Origin: Rhizosphaericola mali
Lineage (GTDB): Bacteria > Bacteroidota > Bacteroidia > Chitinophagales > Chitinophagaceae
Direction: 5' to 3'
DNA length: 64,000 nt
Assembly (NCBI RefSeq): GCF_004337365.2
Contig: NZ_CP044016.1
Coordinates: 2,294,001 to 2,358,000, forward strand
Shown: positions 26,810 through 36,359 of the stretch, piece after piece
How positions within the stretch are numbered: position 1 is the first letter of the stretch
Layout: each line of letters begins with the position of its first letter
Program-made: the position numbers and the translations under genes
Notes under the pieces: generated by a model
Database searches by the model: none
Told to the model about the DNA's origin: nothing
The model's input: the letters and a program-made list of their open reading frames with translations, nothing else

Positions 26810-29671
26810 ATGAATTTATTCTTAGAAGAATCCACAGAATTTCAAAGAAGACATATAGGTCCTAATCAAGAAGAGACCAAAGATATGCTTGCAACAATTG
26901 GTATTTCGTCTATTAAAGAATTGATAGACAAGACGATACCTGAAAGCATTCGTCTTCAGGAAAAGTTGGATTTACCATCTTCCATGAGCGAATTTGAATA
27001 TTTGCAGGAAATCAAAGCTATTGCTTCTAAAAACAAAGTATTTAGAAGTTATATCGGTCAAGGTTATTACAATACAATTACGCCAAGTGTCATACTTCGA
27101 AATGTTTATGAAAATCCAGCTTGGTATACTTCTTACACTCCCTATCAAGCCGAAATATCACAAGGTCGTTTGGAAAGCTTGTTAAACTACCAAACGGTTG
27201 TTGCTGATTTGACAGGATTGGAAATTAGTAACGCCTCATTATTGGACGAAGCAACGTCTGCTGCAGAAGGTATGAGTATGCTTTTCCATCATGTCAATAA
27301 AAATGGAAAAATTACGAAACCTAAATTTTTCGTAGATGAAGCTATTTTTGCTCAAACAAAAGATGTATTAAAAACAAGAGCATTCCCAATCCATATTGAA
27401 TTGGTAGAAGGCGATTATAAAACAGCTACAATTGATGATCAATATTTCGGTGCGATCGTTCAGTACCCAAATAGCAACGGATCCATCGAAGATTATAGCA
27501 ATTTCATCGAAAAAGTACACGGAGTAGGCGGTTATGTAGTGATGGCAACAGATTTGTTGGCTTTGACATTATTGAAATCTCCTGGAGCTTTAGGCGCAGA
27601 TGTAGCGGTGGGAAATTCTCAACGTTTCGGTGTACCAATGGGATTTGGTGGTCCGCATGCTGGTTTTTTCGCAACAAAAGATGAATTCAAACGTGCTATT
27701 CCAGGTAGAATTATCGGTGTAAGTATTGATTCTGCTGGTAATAGAGCTTTAAGATTGGCTTTGCAAACGAGAGAACAACATATTAAAAGAGATAAAGCAA
27801 CTTCCAATATCTGTACTGCACAAGCTTTATTGGCCAATATTGCAGCGATGTACGCTGTTTATCACGGACCAAAAGGTTTGAAAGAAATTGCGCAACGTGT
27901 TGCTATTCTTACTCAAACAGTAGCTGAAGGTTTGCGTGAATTGGGATATGAAGTTAAAAATGAAACCTATTTCGATACAATTCATATCATTGCTGAAGAA
28001 GCTAAAATCCGTCCTATTGCAGAAGCCAATGAGATGAATTTCTTTTATAAAAATGCAAACGAAATTATCCTCTCTTTAGATGAAACTACATCTCAAAAAG
28101 ATACATTGGATATCGTTTACGTATTTGCAAATGCATTAGGTAAAGATGAAGCTGAAATTGAATTTGATTCCGAAGAAATTTATTTGAAAGGAATTCCAAC
28201 TACTTTCGAAAGACAACATCCAATTTTATCTCAAGAAGTGTTCAATCATGTACACAGTGAAACGCAAATGATGCGTTACATTAAAAATTTGGAAAAAAAG
28301 GATATTGCTTTAAATACCAGTATGATTAGTTTGGGTAGCTGTACCATGAAATTAAATGCAGCCACTGAAATGATTCCTACAAGTTGGCCTGAATTTGCAG
28401 CTATTCACCCATTTGCGCCAGCAAATCAAACCGAAGGTTACAAACAAGTCATTGATGAAATAAGCCATTATTTATCTGTAATCACAGGTTTTGATGCTTG
28501 TAGTTTACAACCAAATAGTGGTGCGCAAGGTGAATTTTCTGGTTTGAATACGATCATGCAATTTCATATTGCAAATGGTCAAGAAAATAGAAATGTCGTT
28601 TTAATTCCACTTTCTGCACATGGTACAAATCCCGCATCTGGCGTGATGGCAGGAATGAAAGTTGTCGTTGTAAAAAGCGATGACAAAGGACAAATTGATA
28701 TCGAAGATTTACGTGAAAAAGCGGAAGCTAATAAGGAAAATTTAGGTGCTTTGATGGTTACTTATCCTTCTACATACGGAATCTACGAAGAAGGTATCCG
28801 TGAAATATGCGAAATCATTCATGCAAATGGTGGACAAGTATATATGGATGGGGCGAATATGAATGCGCAAGTTGGACATTCCTCTCCTGGCTTTATCGGA
28901 GCGGATGTATGCCATTTGAATTTACACAAAACATTTGCCATTCCTCATGGTGGTGGAGGTCCAGGTGTAGGTCCGATCTGTTGTAAAGCACATTTGGCAC
29001 CTTATTTACCAGGTCACGTTGCATTGGGAACTTCTCATGCAGTAAGTGCGGCTCCGTTTGGCTCTGCAAATATCTTGTTGATCAGTTATGCCTATATCAA
29101 AATGCTAGGTTTAGAAGGTTTGACACTTTCAACAAAATATGCCATTTTGAATGCGAATTACATGAAATCAAGATTGGAAAAATATTATCATGTTTTGTTT
29201 ACAGGTAAAAACAATACATGTGCACATGAATTCATGGTAGATATTCGTCCAATCAAAGCTTCTTGTGGTATCTCCGCAGAAGATGTTGCGAAAAGATTGA
29301 TGGACTTTGGTTTTCATGCGCCAACAGTGAGTTTCCCTGTAGTGGATGCATTAATGATCGAACCAACTGAAAGCGAAGACAAAGCAGAGTTGGATCGTTT
29401 CTGTGATGCGATGATTTCTATTTTCAAAGAAATCGAATCTGTAGAAAATGGATCATTTGACAAAACCGATAATGTTTTGAAAAATGCTCCGCATACGCAA
29501 TTCGTAATCACAGCCGATCATTGGGATCATACTTATAGTAGAACGGCAGCGGCATATCCATTAGAATTTGTTGCAGAAAATAAATTTTGGCCTACCGTCG
29601 GTAGAATTAATAATACACAAGGAGATCGAAATCTCATTTGTACATGTGAGCCGATTGAAGCTTATCTTTAA
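26810..29671 (+). CDS. gcvP: Glycine dehydrogenase (decarboxylating), P-protein
   Basis: This 953-residue fused P-protein of the glycine cleavage system decarboxylates glycine and transfers the aminomethyl group to H-protein lipoamide. The N-terminal half includes FQRRHIGPN and YTPYQAEISQGRLESLLNYQ. The C-terminal half carries the PLP lysine Lys707 in NLHKTFAIPHGGGGPG, preceded by YMDGANMNAQVG. The length is typical for the single-chain form. It is monocistronic with its own promoter box and terminator; gcvT and gcvH are not adjacent, as is common in Bacteroidota. Confidence 0.97.
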   Translation: MNLFLEESTEFQRRHIGPNQEETKDMLATIGISSIKELIDKTIPESIRLQEKLDLPSSMSEFEYLQEIKAIASKNKVFRSYIGQGYYNTITPSVILRNVYENPAWYTSYTPYQAEISQGRLESLLNYQTVVADLTGLEISNASLLDEATSAAEGMSMLFHHVNKNGKITKPKFFVDEAIFAQTKDVLKTRAFPIHIELVEGDYKTATIDDQYFGAIVQYPNSNGSIEDYSNFIEKVHGVGGYVVMATDLLALTLLKSPGALGADVAVGNSQRFGVPMGFGGPHAGFFATKDEFKRAIPGRIIGVSIDSAGNRALRLALQTREQHIKRDKATSNICTAQALLANIAAMYAVYHGPKGLKEIAQRVAILTQTVAEGLRELGYEVKNETYFDTIHIIAEEAKIRPIAEANEMNFFYKNANEIILSLDETTSQKDTLDIVYVFANALGKDEAEIEFDSEEIYLKGIPTTFERQHPILSQEVFNHVHSETQMMRYIKNLEKKDIALNTSMISLGSCTMKLNAATEMIPTSWPEFAAIHPFAPANQTEGYKQVIDEISHYLSVITGFDACSLQPNSGAQGEFSGLNTIMQFHIANGQENRNVVLIPLSAHGTNPASGVMAGMKVVVVKSDDKGQIDIEDLREKAEANKENLGALMVTYPSTYGIYEEGIREICEIIHANGGQVYMDGANMNAQVGHSSPGFIGADVCHLNLHKTFAIPHGGGGPGVGPICCKAHLAPYLPGHVALGTSHAVSAAPFGSANILLISYAYIKMLGLEGLTLSTKYAILNANYMKSRLEKYYHVLFTGKNNTCAHEFMVDIRPIKASCGISAEDVAKRLMDFGFHAPTVSFPVVDALMIEPTESEDKAELDRFCDAMISIFKEIESVENGSFDKTDNVLKNAPHTQFVITADHWDHTYSRTAAAYPLEFVAENKFWPTVGRINNTQGDRNLICTCEPIEAYL

Positions 29672-29673
29672 AA

Positions 29674-29713
29674 AAATAAGGGTCAACTATAATTAGTTGA
29701 CCTTTATTTTTAT
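29674..29713 (+). terminator. Rho-independent terminator after gcvP
   Basis: A 15-bp stem with a single G-T wobble (29674-29688 with 29695-29709) has a 6-nt loop and is followed by T-rich sequence. It begins 3 bp after the gcvP stop. Confidence 0.85.
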
Positions 29714-29792
29714 AGTTCTTTGCAATAGACGGAAAAAAAACAAAATTAAACTTGGCGACAATCTTGTAGTCCAACAAACTCAAACCAGTAAC

Positions 29793-30437
29793 ATGAACAA
29801 GAAACCGCTTATTATACATTTTATTTTTTTAATTCTCATAATAGCAAATATAGTTTGTGGTAAATACACGGGTTATAGTTTGGGTGAAAATGTATTTTTC
29901 CTTTTAAAAGTTATATTCATTATTTACTCCATTTTTCTTTGTTTTTATTATTGGAAAACAAAATTATGGGCTTTGCGTATTTATTTCGGATTGTATATTT
30001 TACCGATTCCAGTTCTAATATTTGGTTTTTTATTCAAATCTATGACGATGGGTGTGACTATTCAGACTATCCTTAGTCCAGTAGTTCCTAGCAAAGAATA
30101 TTTGAGTAAAAATGGGATCATTTTGTATAATGTGGACCAAGGTTTTATGACATCTGACATGTCCAATATGTACATCGTAAAAGAGCAAAAATCCTCCTTT
30201 TTAGAAAAACAAATTGGAATGGTAATGCTTCAACCTAATTTTAAAGATACAGGCGAATACACTATTCAAAATTGGGAAAAAGATTTTACCAAACCCGAAA
30301 ATATACAATTATTAAATGACAAGGACATGGTAAACATCACCGTACCTTTCGCATTTAAGTCGAACGATTTAGACACTTTAAACCCTTCGAAGCCCATGAT
30401 CGATACAATTACGCATCAATTTACGGTGTTTAAATAA
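29793..30437 (+). CDS. Hypothetical three-helix membrane protein
   Basis: This 214-residue protein matches no family I recognise. It has three transmembrane segments (about residues 5-22, 30-50 and 57-77), then a soluble C-terminal part of about 130 residues with short beta-like stretches (GIILYNVDQGFM, DMVNITVPFAF). I chose the ATG at 29793 because the frame upstream runs into the gcvP terminator hairpin, and a TTG there would add a non-membrane N-terminus. Downstream its stop codon lies in a hairpin. Confidence 0.65.
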   Translation: MNKKPLIIHFIFLILIIANIVCGKYTGYSLGENVFFLLKVIFIIYSIFLCFYYWKTKLWALRIYFGLYILPIPVLIFGFLFKSMTMGVTIQTILSPVVPSKEYLSKNGIILYNVDQGFMTSDMSNMYIVKEQKSSFLEKQIGMVMLQPNFKDTGEYTIQNWEKDFTKPENIQLLNDKDMVNITVPFAFKSNDLDTLNPSKPMIDTITHQFTVFK

Positions 30438-30470
30438 AGTTATTTCCACGCGTTGAGATAACTTTATTTA
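30431..30470 (+). terminator. Hairpin overlapping the stop codon of the membrane protein gene
   Basis: Perfect 13-bp arms (30431-30443 with 30458-30470) surround a 14-nt loop; the left arm contains the stop codon. The stem is AT-rich and there is no long T-run, so it may be a weak terminator or an mRNA 3'-end stabiliser. Confidence 0.5.
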
Positions 30471-30542
30471 GAATATGATACATTAAGCAATCAAATCATT
30501 TCTATAATTGAATTTATTTGTATTTACCGTTAAACTGTCGAT

Positions 30543-30550
30543 TAAATTTG
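30543..30550 (+). promoter_or_regulatory. -7 promoter box for the YXWGXW gene
   Basis: TAAATTTG is an exact TAnnTTTG match with TTG at 30518-30520 about 22 nt upstream, a plausible -33 element. The start codon lies 40 bp downstream. Confidence 0.5.
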
Positions 30551-30590
30551 ACATCAAATCAACTATTAAAAAACATTTAATCTACGAAAA

Positions 30591-31373
30591 ATGAGAAATA
30601 AAAAATGGCAAATCATACTCATTTTATTCTTTGCTATAACCTTTAGCTATCGTGCTAATGCACAAGTAAGTTTATCCATTAACTTTGCACCTCCTGCACT
30701 TATTTCTTATGACCAACCAGAATGTCCAGGTGACGGATATATGTGGATTCCAGGATATTGGGCATACTCACCTGAGACAGGTTATTATTGGGTTCCAGGC
30801 TACTGGACTTTACCGCCAGCTCCAGGTTTATTATGGACACCGGGATATTGGGGGTATGATGGTAACGACTATGTATGGAATGCGGGATATTGGGGCAATA
30901 ATGTAGGTTTTTATGGAGGAATTAACTACGGCTATGGTTATTTTGGAACTGGATTTGTAGGCGGCATGTGGAATGGCAATACATTTCAGTACAATACAGC
31001 AGTGGTGCATATAGGTAGGAATATAAGAAATACGTATAGCAATCGCAATTTCTCCACTAATAATAGTCATGCAAGCTTTAATGGAAGAGGTGGCGTACAA
31101 ATAAATCAAAATAATTCAGAACGTCAATATGCACAACAACAACGTTATGAATCCACACCAGATCAAAGAATGCAACGTCAAGCGGCAATATCCAATACTC
31201 AGTTTCACTATCAAAATAATAATGGTCAAATAGAACAACAAAAAATTGATAATCAAAATCAGAATTATCAAAATTTTAAACAACAACACCAAAGTGAACC
31301 TGAATTTAAAAATCCTGGACGTGCCGTTCCTATGAACAATGGCAACCAAGGCGGAGGTCGTGGTAGACGATAA
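30591..31373 (+). CDS. YXWGXW (WxxGxW) repeat-containing exported protein
   Basis: This 260-residue secreted protein has a signal peptide ending RANAQ (about residue 25). Residues 52-101 hold four copies of a W-x-x-G-Y-W unit (WIPGYW, WVPGYW, WTPGYW, WNAGYW) spaced about 15 residues apart, followed by a glycine/aromatic-rich segment and an Asn/Gln-rich, charged C-terminal third ending in a Gly/Arg tail. The repeat (PF12779) is widespread in envelope proteins of unknown function. It is monocistronic, with a promoter box upstream and a terminator downstream. Confidence 0.88.
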   Translation: MRNKKWQIILILFFAITFSYRANAQVSLSINFAPPALISYDQPECPGDGYMWIPGYWAYSPETGYYWVPGYWTLPPAPGLLWTPGYWGYDGNDYVWNAGYWGNNVGFYGGINYGYGYFGTGFVGGMWNGNTFQYNTAVVHIGRNIRNTYSNRNFSTNNSHASFNGRGGVQINQNNSERQYAQQQRYESTPDQRMQRQAAISNTQFHYQNNNGQIEQQKIDNQNQNYQNFKQQHQSEPEFKNPGRAVPMNNGNQGGGRGRR

Positions 31374-31383
31374 ATTTAAAAAT

Positions 31384-31438
31384 AGTATCTATTAAAAAAG
31401 CCAATTCAATCTTAAGAATTAGCTTTTTTATAGATACT
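31384..31438. terminator. Long bidirectional terminator between YXWGXW gene and serB
   Basis: An almost perfect 23-bp stem with one bulged base (31384-31407 against 31416-31438) contains A- and T-runs that give a T-tract on both strands. It reaches the serB stop codon. Confidence 0.85.
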
Positions 31439-32273
31439 AACTTAACATATTTATTACGCCATCTAAACCTACATAATTGAGGGTATATCTTGCTGCTGCT
31501 TTTACTTTGGGTTTGGCATGGTAAGCAATAGACATTCCAGCAGTTGCAAGCATTTTCATATCATTAGCACCATCTCCAATGGCAATCGTTTGTTCGGATG
31601 TAATTTTTAGATCTTCACAACATCGTAATAATGTTTTTGCTTTTTCTTCTGCATTGATAATTGTACCGAGAATATTACCTGTAAGTTTACCATCTACAAC
31701 TTCCAAAGTATTTGCCCTTGTAAAGTCAATGCCGTATTTAGCTTGTAATCTTTCTGTGAAATAAGTAAATCCTCCAGAAACTAAAAGTGTTTTAATCCCT
31801 GCGGAGTTTAACGCTTGAAGCAATTTTTCTGCACCTGGAGATAATTGTAGTCTTTCTTCAAATACTCTATTTAATGCGCTTGCATCTAAGCCTTTCAACA
31901 ACGCGACTCGTTTAGTCAAACTCTCATTAAAATCCATTTCTCCACACATAGAAGCTTTAGTAATAGCGGCGACTTCAGATTTTAGTCCATTCATATCCGC
32001 AATTTCATCAATACATTCGATTTGGATAAATGTACAATCCATGTCCATAGCTAACAGCTTAAAATCGCTTAGAGAAACATCCTCTTCTAAAAAAGCGACA
32101 TCAATCTTTTCCGAATCTGCTAATATTTGAATTTGATTTTCCTTGAGATTATTTGCGTAATCAAAACGATATACTTTATCCGAAATTTGGGTAAAGGATA
32201 ATGCACCCGATAAAATTGTGAATTGAGCCAAAAGACTATCTGTCAAATTTGCACCTTGAACAACTAATTTCAT
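31437..32273 (-). CDS. serB: Phosphoserine phosphatase
   Basis: This 278-residue HAD phosphatase hydrolyses O-phosphoserine in the last step of serine synthesis. It has an N-terminal domain (about 1-68) and a HAD core. Motif I is DMDCT (77-81) with nucleophile Asp77 and acid Asp79; motif II is LLVSGGFTYF; the third and fourth motifs are the lysine region (AEEKAKTLL) and GDGANDMKML. The usual Ser in DxDST is Cys here. IQIECIDEIA and the tail AYHAKPKVKAAA match E. coli SerB closely. Confidence 0.93.
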   Translation of the reverse strand: MKLVVQGANLTDSLLAQFTILSGALSFTQISDKVYRFDYANNLKENQIQILADSEKIDVAFLEEDVSLSDFKLLAMDMDCTFIQIECIDEIADMNGLKSEVAAITKASMCGEMDFNESLTKRVALLKGLDASALNRVFEERLQLSPGAEKLLQALNSAGIKTLLVSGGFTYFTERLQAKYGIDFTRANTLEVVDGKLTGNILGTIINAEEKAKTLLRCCEDLKITSEQTIAIGDGANDMKMLATAGMSIAYHAKPKVKAAARYTLNYVGLDGVINMLS

Positions 32274-32375
32274 GAAATTGGAATTAAACCATTTCGGTAT
32301 TTACCTAAAAAAATAAATGGAAATGCGATGTTACAAAAAAATATTGGGAAATAATCATTCCTATTATCGTCAGAA

Positions 32376-33251
32376 TTATTGAATTTGGGTTAGTAACGCT
32401 TCTAAAAATAAATTAGAGGCCTTATTCAAATATCCATTTTTGGGTACAACGACCACTCCTTTTGGAGATTGTAATTGCTCTTTTAATGGAATTAATTTGA
32501 TATTTTTTCTTTTAGAGCTAGCCGTATTAGTTACAATAGTCACAAAATCTCCCGCTTCAACAATATCCAATAGTAATTGTAGATCATTGACTTCCGCATG
32601 TATCTGAGCATTAATTTTATTTACTTTTAAATAGTTGTCCACCACAACTCTAATGATATTTCCCTTTACAGGCAAAGCCAATAAATAATTGGGTAAATCG
32701 GACATAGCAAATACTTTTTTAGTGGCTAATTCATGTTTGGGATTCACGGCCAACTGCAATTGCGTATTAAAGGAGCCCTTAATTTCCAACTCATCCATAA
32801 TTTCCAATCCTTCGAAAGTTAATGCTACATCTAATTTGGAAGACAATAATTTCTCTTGCAAATCCTCATTATTACCATATTCCAAAATCACGTTTACTTT
32901 GGGATATTTTTTACAAAAATTGGATAAAATGGCAAGCAACGGACTAAAATAAGAGTACATCACACCCACATGAATATTGCCTTGAACCTCTTTTACAAAA
33001 TTAGAAATGGCCCGTTCCCCTTTCTCGACTTCCAAAACAGAAGTTTTTGCGTAATTCAAAAATACATTTCCAGCATCAGTCAACTTTATCTTTTTTCCAT
33101 TACGTGAAAAAAGAGGAACACCCAGCTCTTCTTCTAGCTGTTTTATCTGTTGAGAAAGCGCAGGTTGTGTTATAAATAATTCATCTGCAGCTTTTGTAAA
33201 ATGTAAAGTATCTGCAACTTTCAAAAAATATCTAAGATGATGAAGTTCCAT
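32376..33251 (-). CDS. LysR family transcriptional regulator
   Basis: This 291-residue LysR regulator has an N-terminal HTH (residues 1-60: LRYFLKVADTLHFTKAADELFITQPALSQQIKQLEEELG) and a periplasmic-binding-protein-like effector domain (about 90-290). The overall style is that of CynR/CbbR-like activators. Neighbours are serB, 102 bp away on the same strand, and a TlpA redoxin gene upstream; no divergent target gene is adjacent, so its regulon is not evident. It lacks the common arrangement of a divergent target. Confidence 0.9.
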   Translation of the reverse strand: MELHHLRYFLKVADTLHFTKAADELFITQPALSQQIKQLEEELGVPLFSRNGKKIKLTDAGNVFLNYAKTSVLEVEKGERAISNFVKEVQGNIHVGVMYSYFSPLLAILSNFCKKYPKVNVILEYGNNEDLQEKLLSSKLDVALTFEGLEIMDELEIKGSFNTQLQLAVNPKHELATKKVFAMSDLPNYLLALPVKGNIIRVVVDNYLKVNKINAQIHAEVNDLQLLLDIVEAGDFVTIVTNTASSKRKNIKLIPLKEQLQSPKGVVVVPKNGYLNKASNLFLEALLTQIQ

Positions 33252-33290
33252 GACTGCAAATATCTTTTAAAAATCTTTGCAAAGAAAAAG

Positions 33291-34397
33291 CTAATTAAAG
33301 ATTTCTTTCAATTTCGCTTCTAACTCTTCTCCTCGCAAATTTTTCGCAATGATTTTACCTTTATTATCCAAAAGAAAATTGGAAGGAATGGAACTAACAC
33401 CATAATTGCTCACAATCTCACTATTACCGGCTTGTAAATCAGATAATTGAGGATAAATTAAATGGTCTTGATTTATGGCATCTTTCCAATTTTTTACGGC
33501 ATTTGCGCCATCTAAAGAGAATCCCACAACCTCAAAACCTTTACTTTTATAAGCGTTATAAGCTTTCAATACATTTGGATTTTCTGCACGACAAGGCATA
33601 CACCAACTCGCCCAAAAATCAACTAACACATATTTTCCTCGGTAGCTTTTTAATGAATGCGCCTGTCCACTAGTGTCTCGTGCCGTAAAATCAGGAGCGA
33701 TATTTCCGATTGCGGTCTTTTGTAATGCGATTAGTTCTTTTTTTAAAATATAGCCCACACTTGATTTTTGCAAAATTGGATTTAAATTATTGAACGCTAA
33801 AAGAAGCGTATCAACAGGTACCGTTTTTTTCATATTATCCAATTTATTCAAGCTTACTACACTGCGAGGATGTAATCGTATGAACTGCAAACTATTGATA
33901 TCTTCCATATATTGAACGCTATCAATTTTGCGACCGACAGCTTCAGCGCTTATAGTTTGATTACCCGTACCTTTAAAATATATATCTTTTTTTATTTTCT
34001 CATAACTCTGATTCGATTGTTTTAATGCTAGAAATTCTTCTTGGGTTGGTGATCCTATGACTTTCGCATTAAAAAAGCTGTCGATATTTCCCATTATTTC
34101 CATATTGGAAGAGTCTATATAAAAATGCAGCGGAGTAGTCGATTTGTCTTCTTTAAAAACAATCTCAGCTGGAGAAGGATATTGTATAGTACCAGAAAAC
34201 GAAAATTTTCCATTTTTTATCTCTGTAGAATCTATATATTCTTGATTATCATCCCAATAATACAAATACGCTTTTTTTAACTCCAGATTTTGTACATCTG
34301 CATTTATCGTAAATTTCTTACTTTTAAGCTGTCCGAAAGACACGATACTTAAAGTTAAACATAGAACAAGAAAATTAATTTTTTTAGTTAGAACCAT
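33291..34397 (-). CDS. DUF4369/TlpA family periplasmic disulfide reductase
   Basis: This 368-residue exported redoxin has a signal peptide ending SIVSFGQ (about residue 22), a DUF4369-type N-terminal beta domain (about 28-125: FTINADVQNLELKKAYLYYW, IKNGKFSFSGTIQYPSPAEIVF), a helical linker, and an AhpC/TSA-thioredoxin domain (about 233-368) with active site CMPC at 266-269. It is clearly related to the redoxin at 37295-38392. It is divergent from the ECF sigma gene at 34566 and may belong functionally to the SusCD cluster beyond it. Confidence 0.87.
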   Translation of the reverse strand: MVLTKKINFLVLCLTLSIVSFGQLKSKKFTINADVQNLELKKAYLYYWDDNQEYIDSTEIKNGKFSFSGTIQYPSPAEIVFKEDKSTTPLHFYIDSSNMEIMGNIDSFFNAKVIGSPTQEEFLALKQSNQSYEKIKKDIYFKGTGNQTISAEAVGRKIDSVQYMEDINSLQFIRLHPRSVVSLNKLDNMKKTVPVDTLLLAFNNLNPILQKSSVGYILKKELIALQKTAIGNIAPDFTARDTSGQAHSLKSYRGKYVLVDFWASWCMPCRAENPNVLKAYNAYKSKGFEVVGFSLDGANAVKNWKDAINQDHLIYPQLSDLQAGNSEIVSNYGVSSIPSNFLLDNKGKIIAKNLRGEELEAKLKEIFN

Positions 34398-34565
34398 TGC
34401 ATTAAAATTTTTAGATTTAGTTTAAATACACTATAACTATATCATAGTAAAATACAAATACCCTATACGAATTAAAAAAATCTTTAATTTTCTTTGATTT
34501 GTATAAAGCAATAACTTAAGAAAAAACATGTTTATAATCTAATAAAGGAATGCACATTTATCCTA

Positions 34566-35174
34566 ATGAATAGAAAGTATGAAAAATATGACGATATTGT
34601 ACTGATTGATTTATTAGTACAGAATGATGAAATCGCATTTATTGAGATCTATACAAGGTATTGGGATAAAATGTACAATGTAGCATGTAACAAACTAAAT
34701 GAATATTACATAGCACAAGAGATTGTTCAAAATATCTTTATCAGTCTATGGGAAAGAAGATATACGCTGAACCTAAAAACGCCACTAAATATATACTTAG
34801 CAGCAGCATTAAAATATCAAGTTATCAATGCCAGGCAAAAAAAAGTAAGAGAAAATAATTACGTAAAATATATGACTCAAAATAGTAGTCATGCTGACCT
34901 TAACTCGACGGAGCACCACCTTTCCTTCAAAGAATTACAAGACAGACTTACGAGTGTTGTAACTAGTTTGCCTACACAATGTCAATTGGTCTATAAATTA
35001 AAAAAAGAAGAAGGGCTTACCGCAAAGGAAATCGCCCAAAAACTAGGAATTACAGAAAAAGCAGTCGAATCAAATTTTACACGAGCAATCAAAAGAATAA
35101 AAAATTCGTTAAAAGATACCCACCACTTTTTCCATAACTACTTAGTGAAAATTTTACTTAGAGAGGAGTGCTAG
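34566..35174 (+). CDS. ECF RNA polymerase sigma-70 factor (SusCD-associated type)
   Basis: This 202-residue ECF sigma factor has region 2 (FIEIYTRYWDKMYNVACNKLN, IVQNIFISLWERR, about 25-80) and region 4 (LPTQCQLVYKLKKEEGLTAKEIAQKLGITEKAVESNFTRAIKRIK, about 135-185). It is transcribed toward the SusCD operon and its 3' end overlaps the last gene of that operon by 21 bp in antisense. The matching FecR lies 11 kb away at the head of the opposing operon. It probably controls that operon; this is inferred from proximity. Confidence 0.88.
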   Translation: MNRKYEKYDDIVLIDLLVQNDEIAFIEIYTRYWDKMYNVACNKLNEYYIAQEIVQNIFISLWERRYTLNLKTPLNIYLAAALKYQVINARQKKVRENNYVKYMTQNSSHADLNSTEHHLSFKELQDRLTSVVTSLPTQCQLVYKLKKEEGLTAKEIAQKLGITEKAVESNFTRAIKRIKNSLKDTHHFFHNYLVKILLREEC

Positions 35175-36359
35175 TTTGGATGCAAATTCATTTTTAAGTA
35201 GAAGGGTTCTTTTATTGGGATGAAAGATATACAAGTCGTCCAACCATAATTTGCCTTTCTTTAACCAGACTTCGCTTTTGCTATTTATATTTAGAATATT
35301 ATCACAGAAATTGAGAACCTCCGTTTCTGAAAATAATTGATGAATCGGCATATTGGAAGCAGTAGCATTTTCTAACAATTCTAAATATTGGTCATACAGC
35401 CGTTCCAAATAATGATATTGCATTTTGGAATATAAAAGGATATTCTTAGACAATTTCCCATGTTTTTTTTCCAAAATATTATTTAACTCATTCCAATCCG
35501 GTTCTTTTTGATAGATATAATGATTAACAGAGATTCCTCCTGCATCAGGAAATACATTTCTATAGTAAATATAATGGTACAAAATACCGCAAACCCTATC
35601 TCTCGCAACGGGACTGCCTACTATATGATCTATGTTTTCATAATTTTCCAACACGAAAGAAAATATAGAATCTTGCGTACTATATAAATTATCTACGATG
35701 AATTGATAATTTTCTTTTGTAGCAAAAGAACTATCACTTAGGCTTTTCAAATATTCATCAAAATAGTAGTGAAATTCATCATACTCGCCAGCATTCCATG
35801 AAGCGGAAATTAAGTTTTTAAAATCTGTTGATGAGTTAAGCTGTTTATTTTCAAACTTAGATTTTAAAATATAGTATTGCTTATTGGAATCAAGGTTTGA
35901 ATTAATTATTTCATACAAATAATTGATAGGATCTTCAGTGTTCATCCCAACAAACTTGGACAATGCATTGGCATTTTTATCCATAATAATTTCCGTCGGG
36001 AAACTTTGGATGTTGTATTTTTTTTTGAAATATTGAGCGGTACTATACCAACTTTTAGTATAGGAATTATCCGTGTCTGTTGTGTCAAATTGTACACTCA
36101 CAACTATAAAATTAGGATTGATCAACTTTCCAATTGTATCCATCGGGAAAGCTCGATTTTCCAAAAATTTACATGGTCCACACCAAGAACTATTGCAATC
36201 AACCAAAATATACTTATTCTCTCTTTGTGCTTTTTCACACACTTCTTTCCAACTCAAGTTTTTGATTATTTTCACGCCGATGGATTCTTGAGCAATTAAT
36301 TTATTTATATTAATTAAAACGGATAAAACAAAGACTATTATAAATTTTCTATGCATCAT
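35154..36359 (-). CDS. Exported thioredoxin-family protein with long C-terminal extension
   Basis: This 401-residue exported protein has a signal peptide ending NKLIAQ (about residue 24), a thioredoxin-like domain (about 30-155) with active site WCGPC (Cys60, Cys63) and a cis-Pro in IQSFPTEIIM. A C-terminal helical region of about 240 residues without recognised domain follows. It is the last gene of the SusCD operon, starting immediately after the protease stop with no gap. A second ATG lies one codon in. Resembles the thioredoxin_7/DsbD-gamma style proteins. Confidence 0.82.
   Translation of the reverse strand: MMHRKFIIVFVLSVLININKLIAQESIGVKIIKNLSWKEVCEKAQRENKYILVDCNSSWCGPCKFLENRAFPMDTIGKLINPNFIVVSVQFDTTDTDNSYTKSWYSTAQYFKKKYNIQSFPTEIIMDKNANALSKFVGMNTEDPINYLYEIINSNLDSNKQYYILKSKFENKQLNSSTDFKNLISASWNAGEYDEFHYYFDEYLKSLSDSSFATKENYQFIVDNLYSTQDSIFSFVLENYENIDHIVGSPVARDRVCGILYHYIYYRNVFPDAGGISVNHYIYQKEPDWNELNNILEKKHGKLSKNILLYSKMQYHYLERLYDQYLELLENATASNMPIHQLFSETEVLNFCDNILNINSKSEVWLKKGKLWLDDLYIFHPNKRTLLLKNEFASKLALLSK

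Noticed and set aside
29697-29792. Upstream extension of the membrane protein to a TTG
   Set aside because: It would place the start inside the gcvP terminator hairpin and add a charged segment ahead of the first helix.
30831-31349. Minus-strand frames opposite the YXWGXW gene
   Set aside because: Created by the repeat and Asn/Gln codons of the real gene; no independent support.
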